Assembly: GCA_963576725.1 (NCBI GenBank)
Contig: OY755240.1
Span: 59,334,633-59,398,632, forward strand
Source of the DNA: Azorinus chamasolen
Taxonomy: Eukaryota; Mollusca; Bivalvia; Cardiida; Solecurtidae
Direction: 5' to 3'
DNA: 64,000 nt
This document shows, piece by piece, positions 56,216-64,000 of the stretch. Numbering within the stretch: the stretch's first letter is position 1; every line of letters starts with the position of its first letter. The position numbers were made by a program, and so were the translations under genes. The notes under the pieces were generated by a model. That model was not told the DNA's origin. It saw nothing but the letters and a program-made list of their open reading frames with translations, and ran no database searches.

Positions 56216-56416
56216 TTAACCCATTTGCTCCCACGATCCCATATATGGGACGTAGGCAAACAGTGTAGACTCTGATCAGAGTCTACACTGTTTGCTGATA
56301 GGAATTTCAATATAAAACAAAACGAAAATGAAAATTTAGGACCAGCACCCTTTGATCAAAAATGGACTAATCCAATATATAAACATGGAAGAATACACTG
56401 GGCGCAAATGGGTTAA
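56216..56416. mobile_element. TTAA MITE with a short perfect hairpin
   Basis: TTAACCCATTTGCTCCC at the left and GCGCAAATGGGTTAA at the right. The hairpin 'caaacagtgtagactctg' / 'atcagagtctacactgtttg' is perfect. Its outer stem resembles T1 but the inner 'acggctcctata' part is missing. Confidence 0.75.
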
Positions 56417-56530
56417 CTCTGACTGCGGGAAAGGAGTGTCCTGGAATTTGCAGTGTTCTGACATCTTCAATTTCCCGGCATTTGCAAAACAGGTAGCGCC
56501 AAATCAGGATCTAACCAGAGGCGAACTCGT

Positions 56531-56762
56531 CGCCCCGTACTTCATTCTCAGTGTTGTTATACCTTCTGATCCTTCGAGATCATGAATTTCAGTACTTATT
56601 GTTCTGAAAATTGAATACCGCTTAAGCCGGTGCTAGGGGGCGTGAGCAGTGTTGCACTTTCAATTACTGCTCATGAACAGACTCAATAAAACCGAGTCTA
56701 CAATTTTCTCTTCTTGTGGAGCAATTTTTGCTTACGGGGGACCACCTCCCTTCAGAATCTGA
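56531..56762 (+). mobile_element. SINE body, copy 2
   Basis: About 95% identical by eye to 3676-3908 ('cgccccgtacttcattctca', 'gccggtgctagggggcgtga', 'ctcaataaaaccgagtctac'). The right edge 'cccttcagaatctga' resembles the flank of copy 1. The left 48 bp of copy 1 are absent. Confidence 0.65.
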
Positions 56763-57007
56763 TTAACCCTTTTACCGCCAATGGCGCAAAAATGCACTAC
56801 AATAAATAGTGCAGTTCCAGATTAAACGCCGGCTATTCAAGGCGGCGTCTGATCAGGGACTTCACCTTTTGTCTCAAACCCTATTCATTATCTGTGCTTT
56901 ATTCATTTGAAATCGGCATCTATTTATCTTATATCCTTTATTTACCGAATGATTTAACGAAATTGGATTGCAGACGACAATTGGAAATTTGGCGCCGAAA
57001 GGGTTAA
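56763..57007. mobile_element. TTAA MITE, T4-related
   Basis: TTAACCCTTTTACCGCCAA at the left and TTGGCGCCGAAAGGGTTAA at the right. The hairpin is 'ccagattaaacgccggctat' opposite 'aaggcggcgtctgatcaggg'. The right half has 'gcagacgacaattgg', as in T4 at 35333-35551. Confidence 0.75.
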
Positions 57008-57083
57008 TGTTTGACATTCAGGGTGTAAACCGTCATACTGAGTGGACAATATCATTAAACATCCGCTTTGAACATTCCCGAGG

Positions 57084-57255
57084 TTCAGATAAGATGCGTA
57101 AATTTAAACAATTTCAAGAATGGCTCCTTTATTTCTCCACCAAACACTATACAGTGACCACTCTTTACAATCGTCACTTCGAGACGTTTCCAAATAGCGT
57201 CACGGTATAGGGTTTGGTGGAGAAATCACGATTGTAGTATATGGGTAAGTGCCTA
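57084..57255. mobile_element. Fold-back element F2, copy 3 (reverse)
   Basis: 'ttcagataagatgcgtaaat' is the inverse of the end of the other copies. The stem 'tttctccaccaaacactata' / 'tatagggtttggtggagaaa' is long. Confidence 0.7.
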
Positions 57256-57961
57256 TATATGTTGTTATGAGTCAATCATGATTCAAATGGATAATGTGTA
57301 TATGTCAGCCGCTAATTGCGATCTGACTCTCATTAACAAACATGTTGGATCGAGCTGAGACGTCGTGTCACTCAGCTTCTCACGCCAGGTTCAAATTTCT
57401 GCATTTACTGGTATAACATACGGAGCAGACCCTGATCGAGACGTTAAAGGATATTTTAACTCATATTATCTAACCATCATAAGTACCACAATTCTGAAAT
57501 GTGTATTTCTTTGCATCAGTAGACTGAATGAATTGATTTCAATACTATAACTGATTTTGCATTAACTTACTAGGAACAGTGACCCCAAATACCAAATACA
57601 TATTAAAAAGTCATTACATTTACCAGAATACATTGGTCTCCTTTCTCTCCAAAGTACCATCCTCACTATATCTGTGATACACATGCTATCATACGTACCA
57701 TTTCTGCAACAAATATTCTGTAACTGATCTTCTGTTTCGGCAGGAATTGGTGTAAGTGGATGAGCAGTTTGCGTAGATGTTCTTCTCTGTCCCTAAAAAG
57801 ATAATTGTCATATTGCTAAATTGTTTACCAATCAGCGGACATGTTCATGCTATCGAAATATGAAGTTATATATAGTGTGTCGGCTTGTTTGCTGACAGCA
57901 TAGTCCATTCCAATATATGATATTTTATAACATTGGTTGTTAAAAGTAGAATTGAAGTCAG
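57256..57961. other. Unassigned with a T4-like arm
   Basis: A weak T4-like 'ggatcgagctgagacgtcgt' / 'ctcagcttctcacgccaggt' lies at 57344-57392. The remainder is unrecognised. Confidence 0.4.
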
Positions 57962-58107
57962 TGTCCATGGTTATAAAAAAATTAGTTGAGTCAGAGTTCG
58001 TTCTCAAGTTTTTGATTGGTCTGATTTGAGCCTTTGGCTCAAATCTGACCAATTAAAAGCTTGAGAACAAACTCAAACTCAACTAAAAGGCTTCATAAGC
58101 ATGGACC
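57962..58107. mobile_element. Fold-back element F1, complete palindrome
   Basis: 'tgtccatggttataaaaaaa' and 'gttctcaagtttttgattgg' mirrored by 'ccaattaaaagcttgagaac' and 'cttcataagcatggacc'; apex 'gagcctttggctc'. 58108-58439 is unassigned. Confidence 0.75.
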
Positions 58108-58439
58108 CAGGCAGGACATTTGGAAATGACACACGAATGTGCACAGCAACGTAAGAAGCACAAATGACATGTGCGCTCATATAGACCCTTCAAAGAACTG
58201 TTCATTGCCTGTCATTTAGGGCACGGCGACACTACAAAGGTCACGTAATGTAAAAGGGTGTAGAACATAAAAGAACTCGACAAGCACCGAATCACAGCAA
58301 TCGATGAGAGCTCATGCATACATCATACATATATACCATACACATACAGATAGAACTGTTCCTTGCATGCTGAACACAGACAACATATTAGCTGCGGCGT
58401 TAATTGATCAAAAACAAAAGGCTATGTGTGAGGCCATAA

Positions 58440-58690
58440 CATGACAGATGATGACAGGAGTACCACCTTGGAGCGGTCAGCGGTAAAATTGCAACTTCAA
58501 CTACTTGGGTTTAAACCATGGTCAGGTGAAGCGTCCAACCTCACACTTATTCCATCTTCACCCTGTCAGATGAACAGTGTAAATAGATATAACTCCCGCC
58601 CGACTGCTTTCCAATAAAAGTGATGGCAAACACAGCAGTATATGTGCATGTAAAATAAGAAACATAATGATATATAGAAAAAGGATTCGT
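58440..58690 (+). repeat. Repeat R, diverged partial copy
   Basis: 'gtaccaccttggagcggtca', 'aacctcacacttattccatc', 'gaacagtgtaaatagata' and 'ggcaaacacagcagtatat' follow the R order. 58691-59210 is unassigned. Confidence 0.55.
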
Positions 58691-59210
58691 TAAGAACCAT
58701 TAAGTGTAACTCTGAAGCCAGTCGTCACAAATGTACTCGATGACCTTACCGCAGTCAGAGTCAAGAAGTCAAGATCGAATGACCTTTTTATTATAATCTT
58801 AAAGCCAATAAACGTTTAAGTCATATAACTATCGATCATTCAAATGAAGTATTATATGCGGAATATTGTAATTACTGATAACGTTGTTGTGGAGTTCATA
58901 TGCCGTTGTGACAAACACTGTTCCATTAGTATCCAAAATCTTTTTTTTTGAACACTTGATAATGTACAATGTTGACTATTAATTTCATTTTAAAATGAAA
59001 AAAATCATTTTGTACTGAAAACGACTTGACACATTACATTTGCGTTCAAGCATATATAACGCGCTTTTGTGTCCCTTTACTAACTTCAAGTATTTTCAGG
59101 AAGTATATTCTTACGCAGATATTGTATATTTTATAACATAGCTGACCTGCTGAAAGTGGTGATGTTTTCGCATACAATAATTACTCATATGTATTTATTA
59201 AATTATAAAA

Positions 59211-59390
59211 CAGAGAAACAGATAAAGGTGCGTACCCAACTACTAAAATCGTAATTTATCCACCAAACCCTATGTCAAAGAGACAGTTCTAAAGAGTGGT
59301 CGCAACATAGGGTTTGGTGGAGAAATAGCGATTGTAGTATTCAGAAATTATTCTTGAAAATGTTTGAATTTACGCATCTTATCTGGACCT
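59211..59390. mobile_element. Fold-back element F2, copy 4
   Basis: 'gagaaacagataaaggtgcg', stem 'atccaccaaaccctatgtc' / 'aacatagggtttggtggaga', then 'gaatttacgcatcttatctg'. 59391-59735 holds a T1 arm near 59538-59575 and no genes. Confidence 0.7.
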
Positions 59391-59735
59391 CCGCAAAAGG
59401 TAGATCTTAACGACATGAACATAAACAAATAAATCATTCAGTTTAGTCCATAAGTGTGAGATGCCACATTAGTTTGAATTTATTCCAAATGCATTTCCTT
59501 TCATTTTAAAGTGCTTTTTAGTAAATTTTGAATATTTGGAGCCGTCTGGTCTGGGTCTACTTTGTTTGCAAAGACACAGAAAGGCGTATGACTGGAATAA
59601 AAGGTTAGTGCTATGGATGGATAATCGAATACATATGAAGAGCTATAATTATGCAATAATAACCCAATCCTTATCTTACCCTATTAACACATTCCCTGTT
59701 GAATAAGTATGTAAAAAGTAGTGGCATTATGATCA

Positions 59736-59924
59736 CAGTAAAACCTCTCTATAACGACCACTAAATTGTGTTAATTAGTTGGTATTTAGGGCAGGTGGCT
59801 GCTTAAAGCAAGGTGAAAGTAAAACAGAATAGGAGTTTTATTTTCACCTTGCTTTAAGCTGCCACCTGCCTTTGACATAAAATACTTAAGGCAATTTAGT
59901 GACCGTGATAGAGAGGTGTTACTG
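59736..59924. mobile_element. G1 pogo-like MITE, nearly complete
   Basis: CAGTAAAACCTCTCTATAAC at the left, 'gatagagaggtgttactg' at the right. The hairpin 'ggcaggtggctgcttaaagc' / 'gctttaagctgccacctgcc' is near-perfect with a shortened apex. The target TA has decayed on both sides. 59925-60584 holds a T1 hairpin remnant (60010-60075) and no genes. Confidence 0.75.
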
Positions 59925-60584
59925 CAAGTATCAGCTGATATGTTACAGTGGCATATGAACACAGGATTGCTTGGTATTGGCAGAAGCTATAGAATCAGAT
60001 CTATATCATTTCATAAGCAAACAGAGCAATCCTTGTTAGACTACCCCTACAGGAGCCGTCTGATCTTGAGCTTCTATGTAAATGCATGAAAATGCGTTTA
60101 TACGTTCGTGTGAGGGGAACGACTGAGACTCATAATCTACTTTCTCGTTAGATAGACACTTTAAGGAGACATAACATCATAATTGTTGCACCCCATGTTC
60201 CAATTATCCTAGTTCGAGATATTGAAGTTCAACCGTATAATATAAACTGTTACTAAAAACTCGAGAATCATTTACAACCTAACGCCCATTATCGTAATTC
60301 CAGTATCTGTATGTTGTGGTCGTCTCCTATTCCTAAATATGATGGCCTGTACTGCTTGTCATCCAAACCTGCCCGCAAATTTATGTATATTATACTTAAT
60401 GGACTCTACAGTTCCACACTGATGAACCATATAAGTATGATACAAGATACAATATACAAGAAGCTTTTTTCGGTTTTGTAGAACATAATTGCATTAGCTT
60501 TATACAAATGTAGCTATTTTCCGACAAACAGAGAAAATAAAAATTACAGTTAATTAGTGAATAAAAGAACAACACGTATACCAC

Positions 60585-60648
60585 ATGCTGAACATTTGAA
60601 GAATATTGATGGTATAGTTTCAAGATTTGTAGTATAATTTTGTTTAAA
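60585..60648 (+). repeat. Local direct repeat, left copy
   Basis: 'ctgaacatttgaagaatatt' through 'gtagtataattttgttta' is repeated at 61418-61480, just beyond the TIR element that interrupts this copy. Confidence 0.7.
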
Positions 60649-61385
60649 GGGCCGTCACACCATGACGTTCTGGTCAACGTTCTCTGAACGATTCAATCGT
60701 TCAATTTTGTAGCGTTCTAGAAAGAGGATGACACATCTGGCGTGTGATAAACGTGTACCTAACGCATGACTAGCGTGTGTCTTACGCGCGAGAAGCGTGT
60801 AACAGCGACCAAGTAAGATACCCCTGAAAACCATTAGCGTGTGCTGACGTGCCACTGGCGCACAACGAACGATTTATGAACGTTAGACGAGCGTGTTGAG
60901 CGTGTGACTAACGTGTCAATAACGACAGAATAGCGTTTTGACGTTCGTTTGACTTTAGTCACACGCTGCGTACGCTAGGGGACCGTTCAGCGGTCGTTGA
61001 CAGGTCGCCATTGAGTCGTTCACTGCAAAGCAAACGATTAGTAACAACAAAGTAACGCTAGAGTAACGACTGACTAACGATATCCGAACGCGTGCAACGC
61101 TCATCGAACGTTAATAAAACGTTCCATTAACGTTCTTAAACATTCGTCAGCGTTTAAAATTAAACGTTGAAGAACGCTGGTCTCAGTGAGAACTTTTGTG
61201 CATGTTCAAAAAGAAATTTCCGGACCAGCGTTCTCCGCCGATTCCCGGCGATAAACGACGTTCACTGGCGTTCACAAGCGTTCACACAACGCTCTTCTGG
61301 CGCTATTCCAGCGACCATGGGCGACTACCAACGTTTCCTCAAACGCCAGAGAACGCTGACCAGAACGTCATGGTGTGACGGGCCC
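60649..61385. mobile_element. CpG-rich DNA element with 38-bp inverted ends, 737 bp
   Basis: The ends GGGCCGTCACACCATGACGT and, complemented, GGGCCCGTCACACCATGACG agree for about 38 positions with one base extra and one mismatch. The interior is packed with 'aacgtt', 'cgttc', 'cgtgtg' and 'taacg' motifs and is far richer in CG than the surroundings. It has no credible transposase. Non-autonomous; superfamily not recognised. Target duplication is unclear. Confidence 0.8.
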
Positions 61386-61417
61386 ATAAGTAAATAATTG
61401 TATTATGGGAAAATTTC

Positions 61418-61480
61418 TAAACTGAACATTTGAAGAATATTGATGGACTAGTTTCAAGATTTGTAGTATAATTTTGTTTA
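61418..61480 (+). repeat. Local direct repeat, right copy
   Basis: Second copy of 60585-60648. 'attgtattatgggaaaat' also occurs twice around it (61399, 61488), so the duplicated unit is longer than the part aligned here. An AT microsatellite follows at 61558-61590; 61591-61769 is unassigned. Confidence 0.65.
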
Positions 61481-61769
61481 GTGTCATATTGTATTATGGG
61501 AAAATGTTCAAACTGTCCAAAAATTAAAAGTAGCAAAACACGTTACGAACAGCATGCAGTATATATATATATATATACATGTATATATATAAAACATTAT
61601 CACAGACCCTGATTATTTTGTTTCTGTTTGGGATTTTTCGTTGTTGTTTTTTAGATAATCTGACATGTTTGAGATATACACTGAATATAAAAAGTAACGG
61701 TAAAATTTTAGGAACATGAAGGACATTTACAAGATGGACCGCAACAACCTCACAAACTCACTATAGTTG

Positions 61770-64000
61770 TCAGTTTGTCTCAAGTGGTTTGGGAGGCTGT
61801 TCTAGACGTGGGCGACCTGGAACCTGAAATACTGTTTTCCTTCCATAGGCACTTGTTCTGACTTTAGATATGTTAAACATGTGAGTATACCGAAACGAAT
61901 AAGATGATAAATACGTTTTGAAGCTAGCTAAATCATGCAGATAGGAAGGAGACATTTTGTAGAGACATTTGAATGTTTCGATAGCCATAGATCTAATTCT
62001 GCTTAAATACAGTGTTGGCATATTAGCTTTTTGTAGCAGATCTTCATGATTTGATGTCAAATCATTGAATACTATTCTGAGAACTCTATTGCATTTTTCC
62101 ATTTTCTCAGTGTTTGCCTTAGAGCAGAAATGCTAAATAAGTGCACAAAAGTTAAAATTTGATCTCATGAATGACTTGTAGATGAGAATTGTGCAAGCTA
62201 ATGACAAAAACTTATTCTAAATAGAACATTTAATTGACCTGCAGCTTTTTTGCATATTTTAGTGACCTTGTTGTTAAAATTGAGGAGACTCCATCTCCAC
62301 ACCTAAATGTTTCACACTCAATAGATACATTGTTTAATTCAGATTCTTTCTGTTGACCTTTTGTTTTCTTTCCAATATATATAGCTTGGAATTTGTCTGG
62401 ATTTGCTTGCATCTGATTATCTCTACACCAGTCAATCAAAATTTTACTTTCGGTTTCAAGGGTAGTTTTGAGTTCGTTAATATTTGAACTGCTATATGAG
62501 ATAGTGTTGTCATCAGCGTAGTTGTACAGACTGGATTTATCAATGAAGAAGAAGATATCATTCATGAAAATATTAGAAGTGTTCCTAAAATATATCATTG
62601 TGGTACACCCTTAGTTATGTCGAGCAACGAACTGTTAACTTGTCCAAGTTTCACGCATTGTTTTCTACATGACAGCTAATTTTGAATTAAACAGCATGTG
62701 TTTTCAGACAAACCATAAGCTTACAGCTTGAGAATGATGAGGTCATGTGGCAAATAGTCATATGCCTTTGATAGGTCCATGAGAATGGCTGCCACGTGCT
62801 TATTGTTGTCGAGGGATATTTTCCAGTCTTCAACTAAACATAGAAGTGTTGTCTGACATCCATACTTAGGCCTAAAAGCAGATAAAAACGTATTCAAATG
62901 TCTTCAAAGTTACTTATAAGCTGCTCATTTATGACTTTCCCAAACAGTTTAGAGGCAGATAAAGGTCTACTAACAGGGCGATAATGTTTCATGGTAAACG
63001 GATCATCCTTTTTAAAACGTGGAGTTGTCTGTGCCTTTTTAGGTATACTGGAAAGGAATGTGTGTCAAAAATAGTGTTCATGATTGTAGATAAGGGGTCA
63101 CAATTTACACTTGCCAATCACTTCGCGATTTAAGAAGGTATGTTGTCGTTGTCAGTTGCCTTTTATGGATTCAGACTTTCCAAATGTTTTAACATATGAG
63201 AGTTTTCAATGTGTTTAAAATTGAATTCATTTACATCAGAGCACATTCTGTTTAATTTGCGCAATGCTAGGATGGTCTACATTTGCATTAGTTGTTGAAT
63301 CAACTCCTATAGTTTAGCTATGTTCACGTAGAAATTGTTAAAAAGTTCACACACTTCCTTCTTGTCAGATACAAGTTTCTCATCATGCTTTAGAATTATA
63401 TCATTGGTGGACCTTGAAGTTGATTTAATAGTTGACCAAAAATCTTTTGATTTAGGTCCACCACCACCTCTCTCCAAATAATAAACGTTGATGGACTCTC
63501 GTTTAAGTTTAGTCCTCATATTTCTGAGCTGACTATTTTTTCAGTTTTTGTTGGGGGGGGGGGTTTCTCAAGTAATCATTCTGGGCTTGTCTAGTTTTAT
63601 AGATAATTTTCCGGTACTGTGTATTCATATATGGATGGAGTTACTTGGCTTCTTGTGTTTAATTGGCGCATGTTCATCAATAATTTCCTTGAACAGCGTC
63701 CATATGCCCAGTATGCATCATCTACATCATCAAAGATACCAACAACATTAACTGACAAGAACCTTTGTTCATAAACATTCTTATAGCTTCTAAATGTCAC
63801 GTTTTGACGAGGAATAGTGTTGATGGATTCCTTGAGACATGTAAATATCATACTATGACAATCGCTAAAGCTACAGTTGAAAACAGAAAAATGACATAAA
63901 ATGGTAGGGAAATTTGTTAAAATCACATCAAATGATGTCTCTCTGTGTCCAAGACAATGACATGTTGGCTTCTTGACTACGTTTGTTGCGGCAAAGGTAT
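61770..64000 (-). pseudogene. LINE-D: non-LTR retrotransposon ORF2 remnant, continues past the right edge
   Basis: Read on the minus strand from the edge: the end of the endonuclease ('NFPTILCHFSVFNCSFSDCH', an SDxH motif) and linker 'ESINTIPRQNVTFRSYKNVY' (63926-63597); pre-RT 'GGGPKSKDFWSTIKSTS' and 'VSDKKEVCELFNNFYVNIAK' (63519-63307); RT motifs 'SAFRPKYGCQTTLLCLVEDW' and 'AAILMDLSKAYDYLPHDLII' (about 62880-62720, motif A); then 'SLYNYADDNTISYSS' (YADD) and 'NQMQANPDKFQAIYIGKK' (62598-62230); C-terminus 'CNRVLRIVFNDLTSNHEDLL' and 'RIRSMAIETFKCLYKMSP' (62102-61770). Motif B is largely lost and several frameshifts separate the parts. This type is common in molluscs and cnidarians, near the CR1/jockey group. 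Inactive. Confidence 0.8.

Noticed and set aside
3285..59880. GC-capped hairpins resembling bacterial terminators
   Set aside because: They are interiors of MITEs, lack a following T run and occur in a eukaryotic context.

Overview
The window looks like transposon-saturated, AT-rich intergenic DNA from an invertebrate nuclear genome, most likely a bivalve mollusc. The evidence for this is the absence of bacterial-type gene packing, many degenerate non-LTR retrotransposons, two mariner transposons, dozens of hairpin-rich MITEs (TTAA-flanked piggyBac-like, TA-flanked pogo-like), a SINE body found twice, and long tandem arrays with molluscan-style 'tgaccttgacctt' and 'gtccggacgataact' monomers. 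A Dreissena-like heterodont is my guess from the hairpin style; it rests on recollection, not on a search. I found no complete host gene. The best host-like coding segment is a first exon of a type II membrane protein (2197-2416, minus strand) with a good splice donor. A diverged copy carrying one stop codon lies at 27479-27701.

Layout. 0.3-2.0 kb: two copies of a dispersed repeat (here called R). 2.03-2.67 kb: the duplicated exon block. 2.67-8.24 kb: a 5'-truncated CR1/L2-like LINE (LINE-A) carrying a MITE, a SINE and an R copy that is itself interrupted; the whole LINE sits between long direct repeats. 9-16 kb: MITEs, including one split by an intact DD34D mariner (12305-13642) that encodes the only full-length transposase in the window. 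17.3-18.6 kb: a second LINE fragment (LINE-B). 20.0-22.8, 24.7-26.8 and 28.1-29.4 kb: three tandem-array elements with monomers of about 138-160 bp; the first two are dense in nuclear-receptor-type half-sites. 32.3-33.6 kb: a dead mariner split by a MITE. 34.7-43.2 kb: fold-back elements, an L1/Tx1-like LINE tail (40.25-40.86 kb), and a 42-bp array built from a pogo-MITE end. 43.9-51.6 kb: several minisatellites and long microsatellites. 52-61.4 kb: more MITEs, a local cluster of one fold-back family, and a CpG-rich element with 38-bp inverted ends. 61.8-64.0 kb: a fourth LINE (LINE-D, minus strand) that runs off the right edge.

The elements form nested layers that give relative ages: LINE first, then MITE/SINE/R, then insertions into R. 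The most unusual signal is structural. MITE families with different ends (TTAA or TA) carry long hairpins that converge on the same apex, GCTCC-TATA-GGAGC, and several families also share an outer 'cagacccagatNagac' arm. All assignments come from reading the sequence; no database search was run, and many repeat boundaries are accurate only to within about 5-20 bases.
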